Source: Phycisphaeraceae bacterium
GTDB lineage: Bacteria; Planctomycetota; Phycisphaerae; Phycisphaerales; UBA1924
Length of the DNA stretch: 64,000 bases
Direction of reading: 5' to 3'
Assembly: GCA_019636695.1 (NCBI GenBank)
Contig: JAHBXD010000004.1
Span: 124,001-188,000, forward strand
This document shows, piece by piece, positions 31,094 to 39,739 of the stretch (positions are counted from its first letter, which is position 1; each line of letters opens with the position of its first letter). The notes beneath the pieces were generated by a model. That model was not told the DNA's origin and made no database searches. It saw nothing but the letters and a program-made list of their open reading frames with translations. A program made the position numbers and the translations under genes.

Positions 31094-33229
31094 CTATCGC
31101 CGATGCATCTGCATGTCGCGCGCTTCGCCGCATCGAAGAATCGCTTCGAGCCACTGCCGATCAAGGTGATCGATCGAACCATCAAGGTTGATATCCGCAG
31201 GTTCCTGGTGCAACACATAGAGGTCTTCCATGTCGATCGCGCCGTCACCATTGCGATCGAGCACATATCCCCCGAACACGATGGTGACTTCGGCCGTTTG
31301 CGATGCGCCGCTCGGCCCTTCGACCCTGAAGCGGAATCGGTCACGTCCCGAGGCCGAAGGCAAGGGCGTATACACCCGCCAGCCACCGCTCCCGCCGAGA
31401 GTTCCCTGCACCGGCGGATCGACAATGGTGAAGGTCAATGCATCGAGGTTGTCAGGCGAAGTAAAAGGCAACTCAATCAGCATCGGCGAGAGTGTTGTCA
31501 GCATCGTGGTAAAGCCGTAGGCCGTCGGCGGCGCTGCGGTCGGTGTGCCTTCAACCGGGTCGACGACAAGATCGATCGGCGCCGAGCGCACGCGTCGGCC
31601 GTCGCCGAGCAGCGCCTCGGCAAATACGCGGGTTGGTCCGGCGCCCAACACCCGCCCATGCACTTCGACACGGCCATCGCAGAAAGGTGCTGCTGCCACC
31701 ACTCGCCCGTTCTGCACCAGTCGGGTTTCGATGACCCCGGAACCGAAGCTCGAAAGGTCAAACCCAAATACCGTCGAAAGGTCTCCCTGCGTACGCTCGG
31801 GATGGATGCCCGCAAGGTGGCCGGTCCGCTGCACGAAGATCGGGCGAATGTGCGTGCCCCCGGTCTCGCTCACCGTGCTGTCAAGCCCGAGAAGGCGAAG
31901 TTCGTGCCAGCCGTCGCTGAGTGATGCGACATTGAGCGGCAACGGGAAGCCGGTCAACCCCGAGGCGACGCGAGCGCCATCTATGAACAACTGGTAACCC
32001 GCGACGCTCGCACCAGGCTTGGTGGTCGTGCCCGAAGGTGTCAAGAGCAGAAGGTCGTTGGTGATTGGTCCCGCGGGAAGCCCCGCGATGCTGACCTGGG
32101 GCACATGCGCCCACGGGCGCGTCAGAGGATCGCCGTACATCAGGCCCTGAAACGGCACAAACCCGATCGCCCGTAAACAGGCCTCGCCGAGCGTCAGCCC
32201 TTGAAAATACAGCACATGCATATTCGCGATGGGAAACTTCCCCGCGTAGTTGCACGGTTCTTCCACCGCGCCCCACGATCCGCTCGCACCCTTGGCGATC
32301 CACGCCGAAACTTTCACCTGCGCTGATTGGTCGAATGTCGCGGCCCAACTCGTCAGGTGATCGCAGAAAGCACCGGGCAGAATCGTCATGTTCGTGCCCG
32401 AGATATTCGGCGAGGCCAGCCCCGTCATAATGCCCAGAATGTCATGCGAACCGCCGGGAAGCGACTGCGCCATTCGGTGCTCGGCCATCCCCCCGCGATC
32501 AATGATCGCCTGCACCGCCGCGGGATAACTGTTGTGCCTGGGCGACGAGCGAGCGTTGTCGTTCGTTTGCATGTAGTAGAACGTGCCGCCCGGAAACGTG
32601 CCGTCGGCCAGAACCGAGCGGTCAATGTTGTCGAGAATCTCTTCGATCGTGTTGCCCCGTTCGCCGGTATAGCCGAGCATCGCCGAGATGAACAAGCGCT
32701 CACCCGCCTGATCCGGTCGCCCGTTCAGCCACCGCGTGCTCCCGTCAAAGCCGCGCGGCTGCGGCGCGTCGCGCCCATATCCGTTGAGGGCCTGCACCGT
32801 CCACCCGCCTTGCGCAACCTGGTCGGCGAAGAAAATCATGGTGTATGCGCCGGTGACACTGAAACGGCGCACCGGTGAACACGGATCCTGCACCAGCCCG
32901 TTGGGCACGCTCATGAAAAACGAACCCCCCGGCGCGATGATCACGTAGTCCGTGTTGTCCTCCAACCCCCGGTGCTCCAGTGTGCCCAGCAGCGCCGGCC
33001 GTTGCACCGCCAGAAAGTCGGCAAAGGTCGCCGGCGCGGGGGTCATATACACCACGCGATCATCCGGAAAATTGCGAGCCGCTTTGTACACATTCCCGAC
33101 GTACAACGAGGTCGGGTTGGTCGGGTCGATCAGCAGGATGGCCCGCTCACTCGTGCCCCCCGTACCGTGTGCCCATCCGCAGAGCGTGGCAAGAATCGCC
33201 GCGGCGAGTCGGATCGGCGGGTTGGACAT
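31094..33229 (-). CDS. TIGR03790-family secreted protein with type I dockerin-like end
   Basis: 711 residues. The signal peptide MSNPPIRLAAAILATLCGWA and AGGAGGTCGC directly before the ATG fix the start. The region of residues ~25-370 (LLIDPTNPTSLYVGNVYKAA, RLFISAMLGYTGERGNTIEE, YYMQTNDNARSS, SWAATFDQS, ASGSWGAVEEPC) matches the TIGR03790 family of uncharacterised extracellular proteins. Later Ig-like modules follow. The end has two EF-hand-like loops, DRNGDGAIDMEDL and DINLDGSIDHLDR, typical of type I dockerin rather than the GC-type seen in the other secreted proteins here. It is probably exported and calcium-binding. The enzymatic role is unknown. It is convergent with the zinc-ribbon gene. 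Confidence 0.88.
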   Translation of the reverse strand: MSNPPIRLAAAILATLCGWAHGTGGTSERAILLIDPTNPTSLYVGNVYKAARNFPDDRVVYMTPAPATFADFLAVQRPALLGTLEHRGLEDNTDYVIIAPGGSFFMSVPNGLVQDPCSPVRRFSVTGAYTMIFFADQVAQGGWTVQALNGYGRDAPQPRGFDGSTRWLNGRPDQAGERLFISAMLGYTGERGNTIEEILDNIDRSVLADGTFPGGTFYYMQTNDNARSSPRHNSYPAAVQAIIDRGGMAEHRMAQSLPGGSHDILGIMTGLASPNISGTNMTILPGAFCDHLTSWAATFDQSAQVKVSAWIAKGASGSWGAVEEPCNYAGKFPIANMHVLYFQGLTLGEACLRAIGFVPFQGLMYGDPLTRPWAHVPQVSIAGLPAGPITNDLLLLTPSGTTTKPGASVAGYQLFIDGARVASGLTGFPLPLNVASLSDGWHELRLLGLDSTVSETGGTHIRPIFVQRTGHLAGIHPERTQGDLSTVFGFDLSSFGSGVIETRLVQNGRVVAAAPFCDGRVEVHGRVLGAGPTRVFAEALLGDGRRVRSAPIDLVVDPVEGTPTAAPPTAYGFTTMLTTLSPMLIELPFTSPDNLDALTFTIVDPPVQGTLGGSGGWRVYTPLPSASGRDRFRFRVEGPSGASQTAEVTIVFGGYVLDRNGDGAIDMEDLYVLHQEPADINLDGSIDHLDRQWLEAILRCGEARDMQMHRR

Positions 33230-33403
33230 GGCGACCTCCTGCAAGTGCTTGTCCAGTCTATGGATGCGACTCCGGACGGCCAAGCGTTTCTCAACGGAAG
33301 ACTGGTTCGGCCGGGATGCGGCCTAAAGTTCGCGCGGAAGCTCGGAAAGGACGAATTCTCGGTCCCTGACCGTGCGCATGGGTGATCTGAGGAGGTTTCG
33401 GCG

Positions 33404-34495
33404 ATGTCGATCAACGTCCGCGAAGTGCTGGGCAAAGAGGCTGATGCGCTTCTGAACCACGAGTCCAGAACGGTGCCCCGCGGATCCTTGGCCCTCCCCG
33501 GGCCGGACTTTGTCGATCGCGTGGTCACCTGGAGTGATCGCAGTCCGGTCGTCCTCCGAAATTTTCAGCACATGCTCAACACGGGCCGCTTGGCCGGAAC
33601 GGGCTATGTCAGCATTCTCCCCGTCGATCAGGGTATTGAACACTCGGCCGGCGCGAGTTTCGCCCCCAATCCCGAATACTTCGATCCCGAGAACATCGTC
33701 AAACTTGCCATCGAGGGCGGGTGCAACGCCGTGGCCAGCACCTTCGGCGTGCTCGGCATGGTCGCGCGCAGATACGCCCACAAAATTCCCTTCCTGGTGA
33801 AGTTCAACCACAACGAACTGCTGACCTATCCGAACACGCACGACCAGACGCTCTACGGAACGATCACGCAGGCGTATGAAATGGGCGCGATTGCCGTTGG
33901 CGCGACGATCTACTTCGGCAGCGATGAAAGCCGCCGCCAGATTCAGGAAGTCTCCGAGATGTTCGCCCATGCCCACAGCCTCGGCATGGTCACCGTGCTC
34001 TGGTGCTATCTGCGCAACAACGCCTTCAAGGTCAACGGCGTCGATTACCACGCCAGCGCCGATCTCAGCGGTCAGGCCAACCACCTCGGCGCGACCATCC
34101 AGGCCGACATCCTCAAGCAGAAACTCCCCACCAACAACGGGGGATATGCCGCGCTCAACTCCGGTTCATCGAGCTACGGCAAGTTCGATAAGCGCGTCTA
34201 CACCAACCTCTCCGGGGGTGATGAAAAAGGCAACGGCGGTCACCCCATCGACCTGTGCCGCTACCAGGTGATCAACGGCTACATGGGGCGCGTGCCGCTC
34301 ATCAACTCCGGCGGCGAGAGCAAGGGCGCCGGCGACCTGTTCGATGCCGTCAAAACCGCGGTCATCAACAAGCGAGCCGGCGGCATGGGTCTGATCAGCG
34401 GGCGCAAGGCCTTCCAGCGGCCTATGAAAGAAGGCGCAGCACTGCTTCACGCGATTCAGGATGTGTATCTCGATCCTTCGGTGACCGTGGCGTAA
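33404..34495 (+). CDS. fbaB: Class I fructose-bisphosphate aldolase (FbaB/DhnA type)
   Basis: 363 residues, strongly similar over its length to E. coli FbaB as I remember it: [74 protein letters not shown], then ADILKQKL (segment expected to hold the Schiff-base Lys), [10 protein letters not shown] and [17 protein letters not shown]. It catalyses reversible cleavage of fructose 1,6-bisphosphate to DHAP and glyceraldehyde 3-phosphate in glycolysis/gluconeogenesis. GAGGAGG 8-14 bases upstream supports the start. It is monocistronic and lies between a divergent TIGR03790 gene and a convergent small gene. Confidence 0.95.
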   Translation: MSINVREVLGKEADALLNHESRTVPRGSLALPGPDFVDRVVTWSDRSPVVLRNFQHMLNTGRLAGTGYVSILPVDQGIEHSAGASFAPNPEYFDPENIVKLAIEGGCNAVASTFGVLGMVARRYAHKIPFLVKFNHNELLTYPNTHDQTLYGTITQAYEMGAIAVGATIYFGSDESRRQIQEVSEMFAHAHSLGMVTVLWCYLRNNAFKVNGVDYHASADLSGQANHLGATIQADILKQKLPTNNGGYAALNSGSSSYGKFDKRVYTNLSGGDEKGNGGHPIDLCRYQVINGYMGRVPLINSGGESKGAGDLFDAVKTAVINKRAGGMGLISGRKAFQRPMKEGAALLHAIQDVYLDPSVTVA

Positions 34496-34556
34496 CACCG
34501 ATCGCACTCGAACAGAAACGTCACCGGGGTTTCGCCGAGAGGGCCGATCATCCGTG

Positions 34557-34862
34557 CTATTCATCGGCCTTCGGAATGCGGTTCGGCCCCCATCGGCCCG
34601 CCACGCGGTCATACGACCCGTCTTTCTGACGCTCGAACTTCGTGAAACCGAGTTTGCCCAGTCGTTCGTTGCTCAGTTTGCTCTTAGCCTTCAGGTCGCT
34701 CATTTCGCCGGCGATGTTCGGGGCCACCGGCACGCGCTGCACAGGCTCACCCGTTTCCGGGTGCTTCGTCAGCGCATCGTCAGACATGGGCTGCACGCAT
34801 TCAAAATAGCGCCCGGTCCCGCGTCCCGATCGGTCAAGAATCTCGTACACATACGTCGGCAT
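34557..34862 (-). CDS. FmdB-like small protein lacking zinc cysteines
   Basis: 101 residues starting MPTYVYEILDRSGRGTGRYFECVQPMSDD, which parallels the FmdB zinc-ribbon start (M-P-x-Y-x-Y...C-x-x-C...Q-x-M-S-D). Only one Cys remains where FmdB has a C-x-x-C, and the second pair is replaced by HPETGEPVQRV. The rest (PNIAGEMSDLKAKSKLSNER, RVAGRWGPNRI) is basic and helical. So it may be an FmdB derivative that no longer binds zinc, or a convergent small protein. It lies 35 bp downstream of the 110-residue gene on the same strand, so cotranscription is likely. The function is unknown. Confidence 0.7.
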   Translation of the reverse strand: MPTYVYEILDRSGRGTGRYFECVQPMSDDALTKHPETGEPVQRVPVAPNIAGEMSDLKAKSKLSNERLGKLGFTKFERQKDGSYDRVAGRWGPNRIPKADE

Positions 34863-34897
34863 GATGCATTCTTCGCACGCAACCGGCGACGCGACGC

Positions 34898-35230
34898 TCA
34901 TCCGAACGTCTGTCCCGTGTTCGGATCCATCATCCTCCAACCGTGCTTGCGACTCAGCCGCCACAGCACGCTCCACGCCAGGTCTTCATCCTTCACCGTC
35001 ACAAGCACCTGCATCACCTTGCCGTCAAGCTCCGGAATCTCCACCACGATCCCCGGCCCGTGCAGAATCGTCATCCCGCCGGACTTGCGGCCGGATCCGT
35101 CCTCAGCCGTGTTGAAAGACGCAAAGGCCTCCATCACCTCTCGTAGACTGCCCATCGGCAGCATGTCGGTTACGGGGGCTCCACCCTCGGGCGGTGCCTT
35201 CAGCATCACGATCTGCCGGTCTCGAGCCAA
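34898..35230 (-). CDS. Conserved hypothetical protein, 110 aa
   Basis: Begins with TTG at 35230 (MARDRQIVMLKAPPEGG); AAGGGA lies 8 bases upstream, and the in-frame ATG at 35206 has no ribosome site. The body has a regular alpha/beta look (LREVMEAFASFNTAED; TILHGPGIVVEIPELDGKVM; VLVTVKDEDLAWSVLWRLSR) and ends in a GWRMMDPNTGQTFG tail. No known domain is recognised, but the composition suggests a cytoplasmic regulatory or sensing domain of around 100 residues. It is probably in an operon with the FmdB-like gene. A response regulator gene lies 62 bp upstream on the same strand and may be part of the same transcript. Confidence 0.7.
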   Translation of the reverse strand: MARDRQIVMLKAPPEGGAPVTDMLPMGSLREVMEAFASFNTAEDGSGRKSGGMTILHGPGIVVEIPELDGKVMQVLVTVKDEDLAWSVLWRLSRKHGWRMMDPNTGQTFG

Positions 35231-35292
35231 CGGCCTGGTCCCTTCATAGCAACGCGGGTGAACCGCGCCCCACCCACGAATCGTCCTTGCAC

Positions 35293-35697
35293 CTAGTTCG
35301 AACCCGCATCGCGGTCGGCAAGCAGTTCCGCCGCGGCGTCCAGCAGCGTTTCCAGGGGCACGGGCTTGAAAAGGTACCGGTCTACCCCCAGACTCTCCGC
35401 ATACGCCTTATGACGCTTGCCCTCGTTGGCCGTGACCATGATGACAAACGGGCTGTCTTCGCGACCCTTGATCTTCTCCAACGCCAGAAACCCGCTCCGG
35501 CCCGGCAGCATCACATCCAGAACCACCAGATCAGGCTTGTGCTCGGCGCATACGCGCACCGCGTCGTTCCCGTCCGCAACCGTCATCGTCTTGGCGCCCT
35601 CCGCCCGGAAGGCCACGTTCATCGACTCCAGCACATCCTGATCGTCATCGACGATCAGAATACGGGCGTCTTTCAGACAATCGGCGCGTCGTTGCAT
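35293..35697 (-). CDS. Single-domain response regulator (CheY-like)
   Basis: 134 residues comprising only a receiver domain. ARILIVDDDQDVLESM holds the acidic pocket, LVVLDVMLPGRSG the phospho-acceptor Asp, VIMVTANEGKRH the conserved Thr, and YLFKPVPLETLLDA the Lys-Pro of the active site. No output domain is attached, so it acts by protein-protein contact or phosphorelay. GGGAG 8 bases upstream supports the ATG at 35697. No histidine kinase gene is nearby, so the partner is unknown. Two small genes of unknown function follow downstream on the same strand. Confidence 0.92.
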   Translation of the reverse strand: MQRRADCLKDARILIVDDDQDVLESMNVAFRAEGAKTMTVADGNDAVRVCAEHKPDLVVLDVMLPGRSGFLALEKIKGREDSPFVIMVTANEGKRHKAYAESLGVDRYLFKPVPLETLLDAAAELLADRDAGSN

Positions 35698-35781
35698 GGG
35701 CAGGCTCCCGCGGGCCACGACCCCGCAACCCTATTCAACCGCCCCTTACCCCCCCGGGCAAGCCCCCGCCTGCAAGATCCC

Positions 35782-35828
35782 ACCCCAAAACAAACCGTGC
35801 CGCCGCACCCCTAAGGGTGCCGCGGCAC
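35782..35828 (-). terminator. Minus-strand terminator after the 81-aa gene
   Basis: On the minus strand, a near-perfect 14-bp stem (35828-35815 with 35810-35797, one mismatch, CTAA/TTAG loop) is followed by GGTTTGTTTTGGGG. It lies 28 bp after the stop of the gene at 35856-36101. Confidence 0.75.
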
Positions 35829-35855
35829 AGCCTTCACCGTCCTCAATCAACCGGC

Positions 35856-36101
35856 TCACGCGGCGTGCGGCCGGTCGTCATTCCCCGAGTCGAACTGGAA
35901 TGTGGGCAAAAGACCCGAGAGGTCATCCAATTGCCGCTGCGCACGATCCAACGCGGCCTCGGCCATCGTCCGAGGATCATCAATGTCGTCAAACCCGACA
36001 AGCCGGCCCATTCGCGGTGCATCCGATCGCCGACTGAGCGGAAACGGAATGCTGTCCGCCGAAACGTCCAGATCAGGTTGTACAAGGCGAAGCATCGGCA
36101 T
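35856..36101 (-). CDS. Small hypothetical protein, 81 aa
   Basis: Begins MPMLRLVQPDLDVSADSIPF and continues with an Asp-rich segment (GFDDIDDPRTMAEAALDRAQ) forming one amphipathic helix. No domain is recognised, and no signal peptide or membrane segment is present. GAGGAG lies 9 bases before ATG 36101. A good terminator follows at 35782-35828. plsY lies 196 bp upstream on the same strand, leaving room for an independent promoter. Overall acidic. Confidence 0.65.
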   Translation of the reverse strand: MPMLRLVQPDLDVSADSIPFPLSRRSDAPRMGRLVGFDDIDDPRTMAEAALDRAQRQLDDLSGLLPTFQFDSGNDDRPHAA

Positions 36102-36297
36102 GGTGTTCTCTCCTCGACCGATCAAAGTCAACAACTTTCATCGGCACCCAGAGATCACACCTGCGGTCATCCGGAGCGCAACTTTTGACCGCATTCCCCC
36201 TGCCGCGGCCCAACTCCTACCCCTTCACCAGTTTCCCGACCCAAACCCCCGATTCCGCGCAAAACCCGCGCTGCTCAGGTCCGAGAACACGAATCAT

Positions 36298-36960
36298 TCA
36301 CCCCCCGTCCCTTCCGCGATCACGCCGGAATCGCGGCTCCGTCCCTTCCATCAACCGCTTCAGATTGCTCCTGTGCTTGAAAATCACCAGTGCGGCAATT
36401 CCCCCCCCACAAATCAGAAACGGCCACCCCGAAGAAAGCTCATCCGCCAGAGCAAACAACGCAACCGTGCAGACGGGCAGCGCCGCCGCCGCCAAGCACG
36501 AACTCAAGCTCACAATCCGCCAGAGGCGAAACGTCACCAGCCACAACGCAAAAGCGGCAAGTCCAGGCGCTGCCAATGCCGGGAAAACCCCCAAAAGGGC
36601 ACCCAATCCTGTCGCAACTCCTTTCCCGCCGCGAAACCCAACCCACGGGCTGAACATGTGCCCCATAATCGCCGCAGCCATGACGCCCAGCCACCACCAC
36701 GCCTCCTCACTCGGAAGCGCGATCCTTCCGACAAGCCCGGCGGCAAACCCCGCCACCAGCGTCGGCAACAGCCCCTTGAGCACATCCAGACCGAAACACA
36801 GCAGCCCCAGGCGCAGACCCAGCACACGGGCCACGTTGGTTGCCCCGATGTTCTTCGACCCATGCCGGCGGATATCGATGCCGCGTGTCCTGGCCAGAAT
36901 AAGCCCGACCGGGATCGAACCGGCAAGAAACGCCACCGCAATCGCGATAGGCCAGAACAT
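36298..36960 (-). CDS. plsY: Glycerol-3-phosphate acyltransferase PlsY
   Basis: 220 residues with about five transmembrane helices. PlsY signatures are all present: SIPVG in loop 1, RHGSKNIGATNVARVLG, GHMFSPWVGFRGGKGVATG and the C-terminal KHRSNLKRLMEGTEPRF. The enzyme transfers the acyl group from acyl-phosphate to sn-glycerol 3-phosphate, the first membrane step in phospholipid synthesis. tmk lies 22 bp upstream on the same strand, so the two are probably cotranscribed. The C-terminus is charged and cytoplasmic. Confidence 0.96.
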   Translation of the reverse strand: MFWPIAIAVAFLAGSIPVGLILARTRGIDIRRHGSKNIGATNVARVLGLRLGLLCFGLDVLKGLLPTLVAGFAAGLVGRIALPSEEAWWWLGVMAAAIMGHMFSPWVGFRGGKGVATGLGALLGVFPALAAPGLAAFALWLVTFRLWRIVSLSSCLAAAALPVCTVALFALADELSSGWPFLICGGGIAALVIFKHRSNLKRLMEGTEPRFRRDRGRDGG

Positions 36961-36982
36961 GCCTGTTCCTCACGCGAGGCGC

Positions 36983-37672
36983 TCACGAACGTGCGAACCG
37001 CGCCCGCAGCCCCTTCACCAGCGCCTCCCACACATCATCTTCGGGTGCTGTGCCGTCGATCAAGAGATACCTGTCGGGGTCCGCAGCGGCCTGCTCCAGA
37101 AACCCCTGCCGCACCTTGGCCTGATATGCGTCACCACGTTGTTCGATGCGATCATCAAAAAGCGATGAACCCGCCGGACGAACGCCGCGCCCCTTGCCCC
37201 GCTCGACCCCCTTGGTCCGGCGCGAGGCCGATGCGGGGTCTACGTCGAAAATCACCACAAGATCGGGCCATGTCGGACCGATGGCCACCCGCGCCACCGC
37301 GAGAATATCGTCTCGCGAGATCCCGCCCGCCGATCCCTGATATGCAAGCGTCGAAGAAACAAATCGATCCGCCAGCACCAGTTCGCGCCGGTCAAGCGCG
37401 GGTCGTATCTTCTCTTCGACGAGCTGCACGCGGCTGGCCATGTACAACAGCATCTCACACCGAAGCGTCATCCCTTCCTGCGTTCGATCAAGCAGAATCT
37501 CACGGATGCGCTCTCCGACCGTTGTGCCCCCAGGCTCGCGCACCTGGCACACACGCACCCCGTCCTCGGTGCACGCGGATACCAGGCGGCGAAGCTGCGT
37601 GCTCTTGCCCGAGCCGTCAATTCCGTCAAACACGATGAATCGCCCGGCAAGCCCGGACACCCAACTTGACAT
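36983..37672 (-). CDS. tmk: Thymidylate kinase
   Basis: 229 residues. P-loop FDGIDGSGKSTQ, REPGGTTVGERIRE, DRFVSSTLAYQG and VVIFDVDP are the dTMP kinase signatures. It phosphorylates dTMP to dTDP with ATP. An insert of about 15 Arg/Lys/Gly-rich residues (TKGVERGKGRGVRPAG) lies in the LID region, unlike the short LID in most bacterial enzymes. ATG 37672 gives MSSWVSGLAGRFIVFDG; the longer frame begins 30 bp earlier without a ribosome site. It is probably the first gene of the tmk-plsY operon. Confidence 0.95.
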   Translation of the reverse strand: MSSWVSGLAGRFIVFDGIDGSGKSTQLRRLVSACTEDGVRVCQVREPGGTTVGERIREILLDRTQEGMTLRCEMLLYMASRVQLVEEKIRPALDRRELVLADRFVSSTLAYQGSAGGISRDDILAVARVAIGPTWPDLVVIFDVDPASASRRTKGVERGKGRGVRPAGSSLFDDRIEQRGDAYQAKVRQGFLEQAAADPDRYLLIDGTAPEDDVWEALVKGLRARFARS

Positions 37673-37743
37673 ATCGGCCGAGTGTAGCGACCCCCCGACC
37701 ACTGCAGCCCGGCCCGCCGATCGACCGATACCATCTCCCCGCC

Positions 37744-38463
37744 ATGGCCAATATCCTCGTCTTGCAGCATTCAGAAAAAGGTCGCCCCGGACGCATCGGT
37801 CGCGCGCTCCGCGACCACGGCTTCCGCCTCGACATTCGACGCCCCGACCGCGCCGACCCGCTCCCCCCCGATCTCGACGACATCCACGGGCTTCTCGTCC
37901 TTGGTGGGCCGCAGAATGTTGACGAAGGCCACGACTGGATGCGCACAGAGAAATCCCTCATCGCGCAGGCCCACGCCGCAGAGCTTCCCGTCGTCGGCAT
38001 CTGCCTCGGGTGCCAGCTCATCGCCGAAGCCCTCGGAGGCGAGGTTGCCCGCATGCCTCAGCCCGAGCAGGGGTTCGCCCCAGTCACATTAACCATCGCC
38101 GGCCAGACCGAGCCGCTTCTCGCCGGCGTCCCGTGGACCCATCACCAATTCCAGAGCCACGCCTACGGCGTCACACGACTTCCCGCCGAAGCCGTTTTGC
38201 TGATGTCGTCCTCCGCATCTCCCGTGCAGGCATTCCGCGTGGGGCTTCGCACCTGTGCGTTTCAGTTTCACTTCGAAGTCGATCGCGCAATGGTCGAGGC
38301 GTTCAGTGCCGATGATGACTTCAACGCACGGGCGGGCGTTGATCGCGCTGCGCTTGCGCGTCAGGCCGAAGAGCACTACGACCGCTTCGCCGTGATTGCC
38401 GATCGCATCGTTGAGAATCTGCTTACCTACACATTCCCGGCGACAACACTCCTCCGCGTGTAA
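37744..38463 (+). CDS. Class I glutamine amidotransferase
   Basis: 239 residues of the GATase1 fold. The nucleophile elbow is GICLGCQLIAEALGG (catalytic Cys), with the His/Glu pair in FQFHFEVDRAM. The oxyanion strand is LLVLGGPQNV. It lacks an attached synthase domain, so it acts as a stand-alone amidotransferase or peptidase, as in the GMP-synthase-like family. The partner enzyme cannot be named. ATG 37744 gives MANILVLQHSEKG; the frame 78 bp upstream is not needed. It is divergent from tmk with about 70 bp between, probably sharing a promoter region. Confidence 0.9.
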   Translation: MANILVLQHSEKGRPGRIGRALRDHGFRLDIRRPDRADPLPPDLDDIHGLLVLGGPQNVDEGHDWMRTEKSLIAQAHAAELPVVGICLGCQLIAEALGGEVARMPQPEQGFAPVTLTIAGQTEPLLAGVPWTHHQFQSHAYGVTRLPAEAVLLMSSSASPVQAFRVGLRTCAFQFHFEVDRAMVEAFSADDDFNARAGVDRAALARQAEEHYDRFAVIADRIVENLLTYTFPATTLLRV

Positions 38464-38734
38464 CACGAGTGTGACAGGAAATTCATGCCGCCTTCGCGCC
38501 TGTGCCGGCGGTTCCTGCCTTTTTGACATGGAGCACGTGTTTTCCCCCGGAAGAAGCGCGAATCCATGTCACGCCCGGTGCGAAATCACGGTAGAAATAT
38601 GGAACCGTTCGGCGTCGAATCCGAAAGGTAATCTTCGGGAACAGTGTGAGCGGGAGCGTGGTTTTCCCGCTTGTAATCATGGCAGGCCGGAGGCGAAATC
38701 AATCGCATCGGCTTCGAAAGGAGGGAGGCCCGCC

Positions 38735-38971
38735 ATGGATCGATCTCGTGAAAAACTCAGTCCTGAACGTCTCTTTGAAGCTTCTGAAGCCGTGCTCCAG
38801 GCCGTCGCCGAGGTGGTCCAGATTCGCGGCGCGTGTCCCTACCCGCCCGAGTTGCTCGGCGAAGCCGACCAGCCCGAGTGCCTGACCAACCTCACCCGCT
38901 TCGAAGTCGAAGAGGCCACCGCTTTCCTCGTTCGCCTCGGCATCCTTCAGGCGCGTCGCGCCAACGCATAA
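38735..38971 (+). CDS. Small hypothetical protein, 78 aa
   Basis: MDRSREKLSPERLFEASEAV leads into a helical protein with one clear amphipathic helix and a CPYPPELLGEADQPECLT segment, then FEVEEATAFLVRLGILQ. AAGGAGG upstream supports the ATG at 38735, with an unusual stem-loop at 38649-38671 (AGCGGGA/TCCCGCT) 60 bp before it. The C-x-Y-P-P motif hints at a zinc or disulfide site, but no family is assigned. A terminator follows at 39011. Confidence 0.65.
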   Translation: MDRSREKLSPERLFEASEAVLQAVAEVVQIRGACPYPPELLGEADQPECLTNLTRFEVEEATAFLVRLGILQARRANA

Positions 38972-39010
38972 CCCCCACGCGCGCCTCCTCCAAGGCGCAC
39001 AAGCACCAAG

Positions 39011-39050
39011 CGGCCGGGTCGGGTTTCCCGATCCGGCCGCGTGCGTTTGT
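39011..39050 (+). terminator. Rho-independent terminator after the 78-aa gene
   Basis: A 13-bp stem, CGGCCGGGTCGGG (39011-39023) with CCCGATCCGGCCG (39027-39039), one G-U pair and a TTT loop, followed by CGTGCGTTTGTAT. The nuoE gene ends convergently 120 bp downstream. Confidence 0.75.
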
Positions 39051-39172
39051 ATCGTTGGTATCAAAATGGGAATGTACGCCCGTCGCCGCACTGCGCAAGT
39101 GCGCACGCGCGGCACTTTCCGCCGGTCCGATATGCTCGGCCCGCATTGGCCGCGCATTCGTCACGTTGCCGC

Positions 39173-39721
39173 TCAGTGTCCACCGGCGTGCTTGCCTGCA
39201 TAGATATCGTCAATCGTCCGCACAAGCCGCTCGGGCGTTGCCTGTTCCATCAGCGACTCGTTGACCAACAGCGCCGGCGCCGTTCCGCATGACCCCAGGC
39301 ACTCAAGCTCAACAAGCGTGAACATGCCGTCGTCGGTCGTTTCTCCCACGTCGATCCCCAGGCGATCTTTCACCGCCTGCGTGATCTTCTCGTGCCCGCA
39401 AAACTCGCACGCGATCGACCGACAAATCGAAATCAGGTACTTCCCCTTCGGCTTCAGCCAATACTCCTCGTAGAAACTCGCCGTATCCAGCACCTCCGCC
39501 GGCGCAAGCCCGAGAAACGAGGCGATCTCCAGCATCGCCTGCTCCGGAACCCATCCGTACTCGTGCTGAATCATGTGCAGCGCCGGCAGCAACGCCGCAT
39601 GACGACGTTCATACCGCGGCAGCACCTCGCTCGACAGCGTCGCGCGCATCGCGTCGGTCAGGTACGGCTCGGCCCGCCGCTCTACATTCATCGTCGCCGA
39701 GGGTTTGACGATCCACGCCAT
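39173..39721 (-). CDS. nuoE: NADH-quinone oxidoreductase subunit E
   Basis: 182 residues. The 2Fe-2S thioredoxin-like domain has the four Cys ligands in CRSIACEFCG and ELECLGSCGTAP. Upstream HMIQHEYGWVPEQAMLEIAS and FYEEYWLKPKGKYLISICRS are typical of the 24-kDa NuoE subunit of complex I. GGAG precedes the ATG at 39721. NuoE normally sits next to nuoF within the nuo operon; here the following genes are a LTD-domain protein and a lipoprotein on the same strand upstream, and no nuoF follows. So it is an isolated copy, perhaps serving complex I encoded elsewhere or a NAD-dependent hydrogenase/formate dehydrogenase. Confidence 0.93.
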   Translation of the reverse strand: MAWIVKPSATMNVERRAEPYLTDAMRATLSSEVLPRYERRHAALLPALHMIQHEYGWVPEQAMLEIASFLGLAPAEVLDTASFYEEYWLKPKGKYLISICRSIACEFCGHEKITQAVKDRLGIDVGETTDDGMFTLVELECLGSCGTAPALLVNESLMEQATPERLVRTIDDIYAGKHAGGH

Positions 39722-39739
39722 GCACAACTCCAGCCCGCG

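Noticed and set aside
35902-37638. Long + strand frame of about 578 codons opposite plsY and tmk
   Set aside because: Its translation is Pro/Arg/Ser/His-rich with no domain, and it lies antisense to two clearly recognised genes; this is a usual by-product of high-GC codon bias.
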